NCBI RefSeq assembly: GCF_021654135.1 | Contig: NZ_JAKGSD010000023.1 | Location: forward strand, 60,288-124,287 | Length of the DNA: 64,000 nt | Source: Amycolatopsis tucumanensis | GTDB lineage: Bacteria; Actinomycetota; Actinomycetes; Mycobacteriales; Pseudonocardiaceae | Reading direction: 5' to 3' | Shown here: one piece after another, positions 42,046 to 51,185 of the stretch | Numbering within the stretch: the first letter of the stretch is position 1 | Layout of the letters: each line of letters starts with the position of its first letter | The notes under the pieces: generated by a model | What the model was told of the DNA's origin: nothing | The model's database searches: none | What the model saw: the letters and a program-made list of their open reading frames with translations, nothing else | Program-made: the position numbers and the translations under genes

Positions 42046-42392
42046 GGTTGGATGTACACCACGCCCTCGATCACCCGCACGGGATACGTCCGCACAGCCA
42101 CCGTTTCGTCCTCCAGAGAGTAGCCCGTGGCCAGCTCGAAACGGTGTTTCAGCATGGGCGATGCGACGTGCGGCACACCCTTGACGTCGCCGATGATCCC
42201 CCGCGACAGCACGGCCGCCTTGGTGAACGGGTCCACATTGGACAGGGCGTAGACGTCGTCGGTCATGGTGCGGAAGATCGCCACCTGCCGCCCGTCCGGC
42301 AGCAGCGCGGCCACTCCGCGACCGGGGATCAACCGGTCGAACCGGCAGATCTCGACCACCTCCGTGGCGCGCTTCTCCTCCACCGCGGTCAT
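42042..42392 (-). CDS. nirD: Nitrite reductase small subunit
   Basis: 116 residues from ATG 42392. It has the Rieske-like fold of NirD (GRGVAALLPDGRQVAIFRTM; VYALSNVDPFTKAAVLSRGI; HRFELATGYSLEDETVAVRT), without the Cys/His cluster ligands, as is normal for NirD. It partners NirB in the six-electron reduction of nitrite to ammonium. Its ATG overlaps the nirB stop and its stop overlaps the hemD/RR start. Confidence 0.95.
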   Translation of the reverse strand: MTAVEEKRATEVVEICRFDRLIPGRGVAALLPDGRQVAIFRTMTDDVYALSNVDPFTKAAVLSRGIIGDVKGVPHVASPMLKHRFELATGYSLEDETVAVRTYPVRVIEGVVYIQP

Positions 42393-44932
42393 CGCGAAAC
42401 CACCTCCGGGACACCCAGCAGGACGGGGACTTTCTGCTCTCGCTCCGCGCGGAACGAGATGGTCGGGTCGGGGGTGCCCGGCGCGTTGACGAACGACGTG
42501 AACCGGGCCAGCTTCTCCGGGTCCTCCAGCACGCCGCGCCACTCGTCGGCGTAGTTCTCCACGTGCTTGGCCATCGCGGCGTCCAGCTCCTCGCAGATGC
42601 CGAGCTTGTCGTCCACGATCACCGCACGCAGGTGGTCCAGCCCGCCGTCCATCTCCTCGACCCACGGCGCGGTGCGCTGCAGGCGGTCGGCGGTGCGGAC
42701 GTAGAACATCAGGAACCGGTCGATGTAGGTGATCAGCGTGTCCTTGTCCAGGTCGGACGCCAGCAGCTCGGCGTGGCGCGGCAGGGCCCCGCCGTTGCCG
42801 CCGACGTAGAGGTTCCAGCCCTTCTCGGTGGCGATCACGCCGAAGTCCTTGCCGCGGGCCTCCGCGCACTCGCGGGCGCACCCGGAGACACCGGCCTTGA
42901 GCTTGTGCGGCGACCGCAGGCCGCGGTAGCGCAGCTCCAGCTCGACGGCCAGTCCGACGCTGTCCTGCACGCCGTAGCGGCACCACGTCGATCCGACGCA
43001 CGACTTCACCGTGCGCAGCGACTTGCCGTACGCGTGGCCGGACTCCATGCCCGCGTCCACCAGCCGCCTCCAGATGTGCGGCAGCTGGTCCACGGTCGCG
43101 CCGAACAGGTCGATCCGCTGCCCGCCGGTGATCTTGGTGTAGAGCCCGAACTCCTCGGCGACCTCGGCGATGACCTTGAGCTTCGCCGGGGTGATCTCGC
43201 CGCCGGGGATCCGCGGCACCACCGAGTAGGTGCCGTTGCGCTGCATGTTCGCCAGGAAGTGGTCGTTGGTGTCCTGCAGCGTGGCCTGCTCGCCGGCCAG
43301 GACGTGCCCGCCGTCGCGGTCGGTCGTGTCCAGCGTGGCGAGGATCGAGGCCACGGCCGGCTTGCAGATCTCGCAGCCGGCGCCGGTGCCGTGCTTGGCG
43401 ATCAGCTCGCCGAACGTGGTGATGCGGGTGGCGCTGAGGATCTGGAACAGCTCCTGGCGCGAGTAGGCGAAGTGCTCGCACAGCGCCTTGGACTGCTCGA
43501 CCCCGCAGGCGTCCAGCAGCTTGGCCAGCATCGGCACGCACGAGCCGCAGGTGGTGCCCGCCTTGGTGCAGCCCTTGATCTTCGCGACGCTGTCGCAGCC
43601 CTCGTCGTGGATGGCGCTGGTGATGGCGCCCTTGCTGACCGCGTTGCACGAGCAGATCTGCGCCTCGTCCGGCAGCGCGTCCACACCCACCGCGCTGGAA
43701 CCGCCCTCGGGAGCCAGCATCGCGGCCGGGTCAGCCGGCAGCGGGCTGCCGACCAGCGGGCGGAGCAGGTTGTAGGCGCTCGCGTCGCCGACCAGCACGC
43801 CGCCCAGCAACAGCCGCTTGCCGTCGCTGTCCTCTCCGGACACCACGAGCTTCTTGTAGTAGCCGCCGACGGCGTCGGAGAGCACGACCTCCACCGAGTT
43901 CTCCGTGGTGGCGTGCGCGTCGCCGAAGCTGGCGACGTCCACACCCATCAGCTTGAGCTTGGTGGACAGGTCCGCGCCCGGGAACTCGCCGGTCTTGCCG
44001 AGCAGCTGCGCGGCGACGATCTCGGCCATCGTGTAGCCGGGCGCGACCAGGCCGTAGCAGCGGCCCTCGACCGCGGCGCACTCGCCGACCGCCCAGATGT
44101 CCGGGTCACTGGTGCGGCAGGCCAGATCCGTGATGATGCCGCCGCGCTCGCCGACCTCCAGCCCGGACGAGCGGGCCAGGTCGTCGCGCGGGCGGACACC
44201 GGCGGAGAACACCACCAGGTCCAGGTCCAGCTCGGTGCCGTTGGTGAGCTTGGTGAACAGGCGGTCGCCGTCCTGCTCGATCTTCTCCGCCGACGTTCCG
44301 GTGTGGACGGTCAGGTCGAGGTCGGTGACCAGCTTGCGCAACAGCCGGCCACCGCCGTCGTCGACCTGGATCGGCATGAGCCGCGGCGCCATCTCGACCA
44401 CGTGCGGCGACAGGCCCATGTCGCGCAGGGCCTTCGCCGCCTCCAGCCCGAGCAGGCCGCCGCCGACGACCATCGCCGCGGCGCGGCCGCGCTTGGTCGC
44501 CTTCGCGTGCTCGACCGCGGCCCGGATCGCGTCCAGGTCCTCGATCGTGCGGTAGACGAAGCAGCCCGGCAGGTCGTGGCCCGGCACCGGCGGCACGAAC
44601 GGCCGTGAGCCGGTGGCCAGCACGAGCGCGTCGTAGGCCTGCACGTGGCCGGACGCCGTGGTGACCTTCCTGGCCGCGCGGTCGATCGCGGTGACCGGGT
44701 CGCCCAGCCGCAGCTCGACGAGGTCGTCACCCGCGTAGTCCGAACCGGACAGGGTGAGCGCCTGGACGTCCCAGCCATCCACGTAGGAGGTCAGGGCCAC
44801 CCGGTCATAGGCCGGGCGCGGCTCCTCGGCGAGCACGAGCACCCGCCAGGCGCCCTCGGTGTCCTCGGCCCGCAGTGCCTCCACCAGTCGATGGCTCACC
44901 ATGCCGTTCCCGACGACGACGAGTGTGCGCAT
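42389..44932 (-). CDS. nirB: NADH-dependent nitrite reductase large subunit
   Basis: 847 residues. FAD/NAD domains come first (VVVGNGMVSHRLVEALRAE; AMVVGGGLLGLEAAKAL), then a BFD-like [2Fe-2S] domain with CSCN and CTKAGTTCGSC. The C-terminal sulfite/nitrite reductase half has the 4Fe-4S/siroheme cysteines (CVGSTWCRYG, GCARECAEARG). It reduces nitrite to ammonium in the cytoplasm. A strong AGGAGG lies before the ATG. Siroheme is probably supplied by the downstream genes. Confidence 0.97.
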   Translation of the reverse strand: MRTLVVVGNGMVSHRLVEALRAEDTEGAWRVLVLAEEPRPAYDRVALTSYVDGWDVQALTLSGSDYAGDDLVELRLGDPVTAIDRAARKVTTASGHVQAYDALVLATGSRPFVPPVPGHDLPGCFVYRTIEDLDAIRAAVEHAKATKRGRAAAMVVGGGLLGLEAAKALRDMGLSPHVVEMAPRLMPIQVDDGGGRLLRKLVTDLDLTVHTGTSAEKIEQDGDRLFTKLTNGTELDLDLVVFSAGVRPRDDLARSSGLEVGERGGIITDLACRTSDPDIWAVGECAAVEGRCYGLVAPGYTMAEIVAAQLLGKTGEFPGADLSTKLKLMGVDVASFGDAHATTENSVEVVLSDAVGGYYKKLVVSGEDSDGKRLLLGGVLVGDASAYNLLRPLVGSPLPADPAAMLAPEGGSSAVGVDALPDEAQICSCNAVSKGAITSAIHDEGCDSVAKIKGCTKAGTTCGSCVPMLAKLLDACGVEQSKALCEHFAYSRQELFQILSATRITTFGELIAKHGTGAGCEICKPAVASILATLDTTDRDGGHVLAGEQATLQDTNDHFLANMQRNGTYSVVPRIPGGEITPAKLKVIAEVAEEFGLYTKITGGQRIDLFGATVDQLPHIWRRLVDAGMESGHAYGKSLRTVKSCVGSTWCRYGVQDSVGLAVELELRYRGLRSPHKLKAGVSGCARECAEARGKDFGVIATEKGWNLYVGGNGGALPRHAELLASDLDKDTLITYIDRFLMFYVRTADRLQRTAPWVEEMDGGLDHLRAVIVDDKLGICEELDAAMAKHVENYADEWRGVLEDPEKLARFTSFVNAPGTPDPTISFRAEREQKVPVLLGVPEVVSR

Positions 44933-44959
44933 TACCGAAACCTCCTGCTTTCTCTTGCT

Positions 44960-46333
44960 TCAGACCCGGGCGCCGGCCAGAGCCAGCCCGCGCTCGCTCA
45001 CCGGTGCGTCCGACTTGCGGAGGTACACCGCCCAGGTGAGGACGAAGCAGATCCCGTAGAAGACGAGGAACCCGACGAACGCCGGCACGCCGCTCTTGGT
45101 GTCCAGGAAGGACTGCCGGAACGCCAGGTTGATGAACAGACCGCCGAGCGCGCCGACCGCACCGGCCAGGCCGATGAGTGCGCCGGAGCGCTTGCGGGCC
45201 TTGAGCAGCTCGGCCGCCTCGTCCGCGCCGGCCGCGATCGCCGCCTTGGCCTTGGTGCGGAAGATGGCCGGGATGCTCTTGTAGGTGGAGCCGTTGCCGA
45301 CCCCGGTCAGCACGAACAACACGATGAACGCGGTGGTGAACAACGCCAGCGACTGCGTGTTCGACGCGATGATCAGGATGACGGTCATCACCGCCATGCC
45401 GACGAACGTGGTGAACGTGACCCGCGAGCCGCCGAGCTTGTCCGCCAGCCAGCCACCGGCCGGGCGGGAGAACGAGCCGAGCAGCGGGCCGAGGAACGTG
45501 ACTGCGGCGGCCTGCAGCGGGGTGCGGCCGAACTGGTTCTGCAGCACCAGGCCGAAGGCGAAGCTGTAGCCGATGAACGAGCCGAAGGTGCCGATGTAGA
45601 GGAACGACATCACCCAGGTGTGGGCGTCGCCGATGATCTCACGCATCGCCTTCTTGTCGTTCTTGACGGACGCGATGTTGTCCATGAACAACGCCGAGCA
45701 CAGCGCCGCGACGACGATCAGCGGGATGTAGATGAAGAGGATGATCCGCGGCGCGCCGGTGCCCGCCGTGGCGATGATCAGCAGGCCGAGCAGCTGGATC
45801 ACGGCGACGCCCAGGTTGCCGCCGCCCGCGTTCAGGCCGAGCGCCATGCCCTTGGCCTTCTCCGGGAAGAACGCGTTGATGTTGGTCATCGACGATGCGA
45901 AGTTGCCGCCGCCGACACCGCCCAGCGCCGCCACGATCAGGAAGCCCCAGAGCGGGGTGCCGGGCTCCATCACGATCGCCGCGCCGACGCTCGGGATCAG
46001 CAGCAGCATCGCGCTGACGATCGTCCAGTTGCGACCGCCGAACTTCGCCACCGCCCAGCTGTAGGGCAGCCGCGCGATCGCGCCGACCAGCGTCGGCGTG
46101 GAGGTCAGCAGGAACTTGTCGGCGGCCGAGAACCCGTACTGCGGCCCCATGAACAGGACCATGACCGACCACAGTGTCCAGATGGAGAAGCCGATGTGCT
46201 CGGAGAAGATCGAGAACCACAGGTTGCGGTTGGCGATCTTCTTGCCGGTGGACTCCCAGAACGACTCGTTCTCGGGCTCCCAGTGCTCGATCCAGTGCTT
46301 GCGCCCAGCGGGCGCGTTCGTCGTTGTCGTCAT
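44960..46333 (-). CDS. narK: Nitrate/nitrite transporter (NarK, MFS)
   Basis: 457 residues from ATG 46333, 8 bp after the nasC stop. It has twelve hydrophobic segments and the nitrate signatures GGVGGGNFASSMTNINAFFP and AGGGNLGVAVIQLLG, plus GVGNGSTYKSIPAIFRTKA in the second half. It is likely a nitrate importer for the assimilatory enzymes, possibly exchanging nitrite. It lies between nasC and nirB in the same operon, 27 bp before nirB. Confidence 0.95.
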   Translation of the reverse strand: MTTTTNAPAGRKHWIEHWEPENESFWESTGKKIANRNLWFSIFSEHIGFSIWTLWSVMVLFMGPQYGFSAADKFLLTSTPTLVGAIARLPYSWAVAKFGGRNWTIVSAMLLLIPSVGAAIVMEPGTPLWGFLIVAALGGVGGGNFASSMTNINAFFPEKAKGMALGLNAGGGNLGVAVIQLLGLLIIATAGTGAPRIILFIYIPLIVVAALCSALFMDNIASVKNDKKAMREIIGDAHTWVMSFLYIGTFGSFIGYSFAFGLVLQNQFGRTPLQAAAVTFLGPLLGSFSRPAGGWLADKLGGSRVTFTTFVGMAVMTVILIIASNTQSLALFTTAFIVLFVLTGVGNGSTYKSIPAIFRTKAKAAIAAGADEAAELLKARKRSGALIGLAGAVGALGGLFINLAFRQSFLDTKSGVPAFVGFLVFYGICFVLTWAVYLRKSDAPVSERGLALAGARV

Positions 46334-46341
46334 GTCACTCC

Positions 46342-47784
46342 TCAGGCGGTGGTGGCGAGCCAGTCGGCGATGCCGCAGACGGCGTCGCGACAGCTGCCAC
46401 ATCCGGTTGTCGCTCGGGTCACGGAAGCGAGCTCGGTGACGTCGGTGGCACCGGCGCGGAACGCCTCGACCAGCCGGCCCTTCGTCACCGAGTTGCACCG
46501 GCAGACGACGGCGGCCGCCGGGATGTCGGCGGGGCTCGACGCGACGGTCGCCCCGCCCGGCAGCGCGCGCCCGAGCAGGACGGCGAGCCGGTCTTCGGGA
46601 ACCGGGACACCCCGGTCGAACAGGTGCGTGATGTTCGCGGCGGCGTCCGGCGCACCCAGCAGGATCGCCCCGGCCACCCGCTCGCCGCGGACGACGAGCT
46701 TCGCGTAGCGGCCACGGGTCGGGTCGGTCAGGCACACGACCTCGGCGTCCGGGTCGGCGGCGTCGGTGTGCACGTCGCCGAGCGCGGTGAGGTCGATGCC
46801 GCGCGCCTTCAGCTTGGTGATCACCTGCGTGCCGCGGTATCGCGCGGACACGTCGGCGCCGGTCAGCAGGTCGGCCAGCACCTTGGCCTGCTGCCAGGCC
46901 GGCTCCACCAGGCCGGACACGGTGCCCGGGTGCTGCGCGCAGTCGCCGATCGCGTGGATGCGGCCGTCGCTGGTGCGCAACGCGTCGTCGACCACGATGC
47001 CGCGGTCCACCTCCAGGCCGGCCTCGACCGCGAGCGTGGTTTCGGCCCGCACGCCGGTGCTGACGACGACCAGGTCGGCGTGGACCTTGCTGCCGTCGTC
47101 GAGCTTGAGCCCGTCCCCAGGCAGGTACCGGGCCGCGCCCGCGCCGAGCTTGAAGTCGATGCCCAGCTCGCCCAGCGCCTTCGCCAGCACGCCACCGGCG
47201 CCCGCGTCGAGCTGGCGTTCCATCACGTGCCCGATCGGGTGCACGACCGTCACCAGGTTGCCGCGACCGGCCAGGCCGCGGGCGGCCTCCAGGCCGAGCA
47301 GCCCGCCGCCCAGCACCGCGACCGGCGCGCCGGCCTTGGCGGCGTCCAGGATGCGGTCGCAGTCGTCCAGCGTGCGGAAGGTGACCACGCCCGGCGCGGG
47401 CGTGCCGTCCTCCAGGGTCAGGCCCTCGACCGGCGGCAGCCACGGGCGGCTGCCGGTGGCCAGCACCAGCGCGTCGTAGTCCACAGTGGACCCGTCGCTG
47501 AGCCGGATCCGCCGGGCGGCGCGGTCGATGTGCTCGGCCTTGACGTCCGTGCGCAGGTCGACGTTGTGCGCGTCCGCCCACCCGGCGTCGTGCAGGCGGA
47601 CCATCTCCGGGCGCATCGTGCCTGCGACGACGGCGGAGAGCAGCACGCGGTTGTACGCGGCGTGCGGCTCCTCGCCGATGACGGTCAGCGTGACGCGCGT
47701 GCCTTCCGGATCGCGGGCCCGGATCTCGTCGGCGAGCCGGGCCCCGGCCATGCCGTAGCCCAGCACCACCACCTTGCGGGTCAT
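46342..47784 (-). CDS. nasC: Assimilatory nitrate reductase electron-transfer subunit (FAD, BFD-like [2Fe-2S])
   Basis: 480 residues from ATG 47784, overlapping the nasA stop by 4 bp. Two FAD/NAD motifs (VVVLGYGMAGARLADEIRA; VAVLGGGLLGLEAARGL) resemble the N-terminal half of NirB. The C-terminus is a BFD-like domain with CRCNSVTKGR and TTGCGSCRDAVCGI. It should pass electrons from NAD(P)H to NasA, as NasC does in Klebsiella. It lacks the siroheme domain, so it is not a second NirB. Confidence 0.9.
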   Translation of the reverse strand: MTRKVVVLGYGMAGARLADEIRARDPEGTRVTLTVIGEEPHAAYNRVLLSAVVAGTMRPEMVRLHDAGWADAHNVDLRTDVKAEHIDRAARRIRLSDGSTVDYDALVLATGSRPWLPPVEGLTLEDGTPAPGVVTFRTLDDCDRILDAAKAGAPVAVLGGGLLGLEAARGLAGRGNLVTVVHPIGHVMERQLDAGAGGVLAKALGELGIDFKLGAGAARYLPGDGLKLDDGSKVHADLVVVSTGVRAETTLAVEAGLEVDRGIVVDDALRTSDGRIHAIGDCAQHPGTVSGLVEPAWQQAKVLADLLTGADVSARYRGTQVITKLKARGIDLTALGDVHTDAADPDAEVVCLTDPTRGRYAKLVVRGERVAGAILLGAPDAAANITHLFDRGVPVPEDRLAVLLGRALPGGATVASSPADIPAAAVVCRCNSVTKGRLVEAFRAGATDVTELASVTRATTGCGSCRDAVCGIADWLATTA

Positions 47785-49868
47785 TCCGCACCGTCCTTCG
47801 TGGTCAGGCGAACCGCGCACACCTTGAACTCGGGCATGCGGCTCGTCGGGTCCAGGGCGGGGTTGGTCAACAGGTTCGCCCGCTGCGCGCCGGGGAAGTG
47901 GAACGGCAGGAACACCGTGTCCGGCCGCATCGAGGCGACGCACCGCACCCGTGCGGTGGTCTCCCCGCGCCGGGAGACCACCGCCGCCCAGTCGCCGTCG
48001 GCCAGTCCGGCGCGGGCGGCGGTGTCCGGGTGCACCTCGACGTAGGCCTCGGGCACCACGTCGTTCAGCTCGCCGACCAGCCGGGTCTGCGCCCCGGACT
48101 GGTAGTGCTGCAGTACCCGGCCGGTGGTCGCGATCAGCGGGAACTCGTCGTCGGTCGGCTCGGCGGGGCCGCGGTGCTCGACCGGGACGAACCGGGCGCG
48201 GCCGTCCGGGTGGGCGAAGGAGTCCAGGAACATCCGCGGCGTCCCGGCGTGCTCGGTGCCGGGCACCGGCCAGTACAGGGCCTCGCCGTCGTGCAGGCGC
48301 TCGTAGGTGACGCCGGAGTAGTCCGCGAGCCCGCCCCTCGAAGCCTCGCGCAGTTCGGCGAACACCGTCTTCGCCTCGACCGGGAAACGTCCTGCCGGCT
48401 GCCCGAGGCGCTGCGCGAGTCCACTGAGGACCTCCAGGTCGCTGCGGACGCCCGCGGGCGGGTCGATCGCCTTCTGCCGCAACAGGATGCGGCCCTCCAG
48501 GTTCGTCATCGTGCCGCTCTCCTCGGCCCACTGCGTGACCGGGAGTACGACGTCGGCCATCGCGGCGGTCTCGGACAGCACGAAGTCCGCGACGACGAGG
48601 AGGTCCAGGCTGCGCAACCGGTCCGCGACGTGCGCCGAGCGCGGCGCGGACACCACGACGTTGCTGCCGAACACGAGCATCGCCCTGGGGCCGGTCTCGG
48701 TGCCCAGAGCGTCGAGCAGTTCGTAGGCCGAGCGGCCGGGTCCGGGCAGCTCGGCGGGGTCGACTCCCCACACGCGCGCGACGTGCTCGCGGGCGGCCGG
48801 GTCGTCGATCTTGCGGTAGCCGGGCAGCTGGTCGGCCTTCTGGCCGTGCTCCCGCCCGCCCTGGCCGTTGCCCTGTCCGGTGAGGCAGCCGTACCCGGAG
48901 CCTTCGCGGCCGGGCAGGCCGAGCGCCAGCGCCAGGTTGATCCAGGCGCTCACGGTGTCCGAACCGCTGGCGTGCTGCTCGGTGCCGCGCGCGGTGAGGA
49001 TGTAGGCGTTGCGGGCGTTGGCCAGCAGGGTGGCGACGCGACGCTGGTCGGCGGCGGCGACACCGGTGATCCGCTCGACGCGCTCGGGCCACCAGCGGGC
49101 CGCGATCTGCCACACCGCGTCGAAGCCGCGGGTGCGCTGCTCGACGTAGTCGCGGTCGAACAGGCCCTCGGCGACCAGCGCGTGCAGGATGCCCAGCGCC
49201 AAGGCGAGATCGGTGCCCGGCGCGGGCGCGAGGTGCAGGCTCGCCTGGTCCGCGGTCGGCGTGCGGCGCGGGTCGACCACGACCAGACCGCCGGTGTCGA
49301 TGGCCCTGCGCAGGTGCTGCATGAACGGCGGCATGGTCTCGGCCGGGTTCGAGCCGATCAGCAGGACCGCGTCCGCGCCGCCGACGTCGGTCAGCGGGAA
49401 CGGCAGCCCGCGGTCGAGGCCGAACGCCTTGTTGCCTGCCGCCGCCGCGGACGACATGCAGAACCGGCCGTTGTAGTCGACCTGCGAGGTGCCCAGCGCG
49501 ACGCGGGCGAACTTGCCGAGCAGGTAGCTCTTTTCGTTGGTGAGGCCGCCGCCGCCGAACAGGGCGACTCCGTCCCGGCCGTGCTCGGCCTGGACCTCGG
49601 CGATCCGGCGCGCGACGAGGTCGAGCGCGTCGTCCCAGGTCGCGGGCACCAGCTCGCCGTCGACCCGGACCAGCGGCGTGGTCAGCCGCGCCGGGGTGGT
49701 GAGCAGGCTGCCCGACGTCCAGCCCTTCTGGCACAGGCCGCCGCCGTTGGTGGGGAACTCGCGGGGTGCGACGGCGGTGCCGGACAGGCTCATCCCGCAC
49801 TGCAGGGCGCAGTAGGGACAGTGGGTGGCCACTTTGACCTGGGGTTCCGCGGTGAGCGTCACGCGCAC
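47781..49868 (-). CDS. nasA: Assimilatory nitrate reductase, molybdopterin catalytic subunit
   Basis: 695 residues. The N-terminal [4Fe-4S] motif is CPYCALQCGM...CQKGW (residues ~18-50). Mo-bis-MGD features follow (FGGGGLTNEKSYLLGKFAR; YNGRFCMSSAAAAGNKAFG, where Cys may ligate Mo; GSNPAETMPPFMQHLRRA). The C-terminal dinucleotide-binding domain ends PALDPTSRMPEFKVCAVRLT. It has no signal peptide, so it is cytoplasmic and assimilatory. It is first in the seven-gene operon, and a palindromic, GlnR-like site lies upstream. Confidence 0.96.
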   Translation of the reverse strand: MRVTLTAEPQVKVATHCPYCALQCGMSLSGTAVAPREFPTNGGGLCQKGWTSGSLLTTPARLTTPLVRVDGELVPATWDDALDLVARRIAEVQAEHGRDGVALFGGGGLTNEKSYLLGKFARVALGTSQVDYNGRFCMSSAAAAGNKAFGLDRGLPFPLTDVGGADAVLLIGSNPAETMPPFMQHLRRAIDTGGLVVVDPRRTPTADQASLHLAPAPGTDLALALGILHALVAEGLFDRDYVEQRTRGFDAVWQIAARWWPERVERITGVAAADQRRVATLLANARNAYILTARGTEQHASGSDTVSAWINLALALGLPGREGSGYGCLTGQGNGQGGREHGQKADQLPGYRKIDDPAAREHVARVWGVDPAELPGPGRSAYELLDALGTETGPRAMLVFGSNVVVSAPRSAHVADRLRSLDLLVVADFVLSETAAMADVVLPVTQWAEESGTMTNLEGRILLRQKAIDPPAGVRSDLEVLSGLAQRLGQPAGRFPVEAKTVFAELREASRGGLADYSGVTYERLHDGEALYWPVPGTEHAGTPRMFLDSFAHPDGRARFVPVEHRGPAEPTDDEFPLIATTGRVLQHYQSGAQTRLVGELNDVVPEAYVEVHPDTAARAGLADGDWAAVVSRRGETTARVRCVASMRPDTVFLPFHFPGAQRANLLTNPALDPTSRMPEFKVCAVRLTTKDGAE

Positions 49869-49910
49869 CTCCTTCCGCCTCTGCCCAGAGACGGTAGGAA
49901 CGGCGTGTTA

Positions 49911-49943
49911 CCTGAAAACTCCCAAATGTTTCAGGCGTTTGAC
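49911..49943 (-). promoter_or_regulatory. Candidate nitrogen-control site upstream of nasA
   Basis: Perfect arms CCTGAAA (49911-49917) and TTTCAGG (49929-49935) with an 11-bp spacer. On the minus strand GTCAA-ACGCCT-GAAAC (49943-49928) fits the GlnR box gTnAC-n6-GaAAc with one mismatch in the first half. The region is AT-rich relative to its surroundings. GlnR binding is inference. Confidence 0.5.
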
Positions 49944-49988
49944 ATTGCTACGGCATTTCGGGCGATGCCCGGTGAGAAGTGACGGGCG

Positions 49989-50792
49989 CTACAGGATCTC
50001 ACTCACCGCGGCCGCGGCGGCACGCAAACCGTCCAGGGAAGCGGCCGTGGCACGCGGGCTGAGGGCGTTGCCTGCCAGCCGGAACAGCACGGCGCGCAGC
50101 AGGAGCTGGGGCCATTCCGGCAGGTGGGACCAGCGCTGGAGGAAGTCGGGGGCGGCGTCACCCCAGGCGACCGCGTCGACGGCGGCGACCGCGGCGCCCC
50201 ATTCGGCGGGCCGGTAGAACGGGTCGAAGTCGACGATGCCGGGCGGGGCGTCGCCGTCGAAGAGGACGGCGCCGAAGAGGTCACCCGGCACGACCTGGTC
50301 CGGCAGCCCCACGGGTCTTCGCGCCACCGCGAGGACCTCGAACCAGCGGCCGCCCTTGGCCTCGTCGACCGGCACCTCGGCCTCACCCCAGGCGACGCGG
50401 TCGGCGATCGCGTCGGGGTCGGTCCGGGCGGCGAGGTGCTTCGGGCGCGGCAAGCCGGTGAGGGCGTGGGCCAGTTTGAGGGCGGCGAGCATGATCTCGT
50501 CGTGCCGGTGCTCGGGCGCGCCGTCGAGGTAGCGGCGGGCCGCCCAACCCGCGACGATCCACCGCCCGTCCCGGGCGCGCTGCGGCCGGGCGATGCGCAG
50601 GTCGGGGACGTCGAGGGCGTGCATGGTGCCGGCGAGCCAGAGCGCCTTCGGCCGGTCGCGGACGGGGGTCAGGACGACGTCGCCGCAGCGGTGCGCCCGC
50701 CCACCCGGCAGCGCTTCCGGGGTGGTGTGCTGGAGGCCGAACGCCATCAGGACAGTCGCCGGTGGCTGACCTGCTCTCGGACCGTCGGGCAC
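49989..50792 (-). CDS. TIGR02569 family protein
   Basis: 267 residues from GTG 50792; TAATCT lies 6 nt upstream, supporting this start and a leaderless mRNA. The family pattern PPATVLMAFGLQ is at the N-terminus, then TPVRDRPKALWLAGTMHALD and DQVVPGDLFGAVLFDGDAPP with IVDFDPFYRPAEW, which resembles a degenerate aminoglycoside-phosphotransferase catalytic region. It corresponds to Rv3205c, next to the moeZ gene as in mycobacteria. Function is unknown. Confidence 0.85.
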   Translation of the reverse strand: MPDGPRAGQPPATVLMAFGLQHTTPEALPGGRAHRCGDVVLTPVRDRPKALWLAGTMHALDVPDLRIARPQRARDGRWIVAGWAARRYLDGAPEHRHDEIMLAALKLAHALTGLPRPKHLAARTDPDAIADRVAWGEAEVPVDEAKGGRWFEVLAVARRPVGLPDQVVPGDLFGAVLFDGDAPPGIVDFDPFYRPAEWGAAVAAVDAVAWGDAAPDFLQRWSHLPEWPQLLLRAVLFRLAGNALSPRATAASLDGLRAAAAAVSEIL

Positions 50793-50921
50793 CGCCCGAG
50801 ATTACCGCGTGGCGACGACGTTTTTCCGGCGTTCAAGCAGGCGGTTCCGCGGCCGGGAAGAGGATCGGGCTGAGCAGGTAGCGCGCGCGTTGCGCCGTGG
50901 GCTCGTTCGCCGGCCACCGGG

Positions 50922-51129
50922 ATGGTGCTGCTGGCCGCAACCGCCCAGCCGATGCACGAGGCCGCGGTCCGCGCCGCGCGGCACCTCGACTCCCTCGGCG
51001 GGCTCCCGGGCACCATCGTCCGGCAGGCCACGCTGGTCGGCGGCCCGGGCCGGACCCCGTCGACGACCTGGCCCGCGGGCGCACCGGAACGCCGCGGCGA
51101 TCGACGCGATCGCCGCTTGGTCGGTGTGA
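50922..51129 (+). pseudogene. Decayed gene remnant with frameshifts
   Basis: Plus-strand coding-like sequence in three successive frames with strong G/C third positions: MVLLAATAQPMHEAAVRAAR and on to about 51050, then GPDPVDDLARG in another frame, then NAAAIDAIAAWSV ending at TGA 51127-51129. At least two indels separate them. I do not recognise the parent family. The rest of 50793-50921 shows nothing clear. Confidence 0.5.
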
Positions 51130-51130
51130 C

Positions 51131-51172
51131 GAAGAAGGCCCGCCGCGGCAAACACCGCGACGGGCCTTCTTC
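51131..51172. terminator. Strong bidirectional hairpin terminator
   Basis: A perfect 12-bp stem, GAAGAAGGCCCG / CGGGCCTTCTTC, with an inner CCGCGG/CCGCG extension. It lies 13 bp beyond the moeZ stop on the minus strand and just after the plus-strand remnant. Confidence 0.85.
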
Positions 51173-51185
51173 AGTCAGAAACCGC

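Noticed and set aside
44960..47791. Apparent fusion of a flavoprotein-like region to NarK
   Set aside because: The upstream part is a shadow frame of nasC; NarK starts cleanly at ATG 46333 after the nasC stop.
46342..49800. Apparent 1152-codon fusion of nasC with upstream sequence
   Set aside because: The N-terminal part is Arg/Pro-rich shadow of nasA in another frame; nasC has its own ATG at 47784 in an ATGA overlap.
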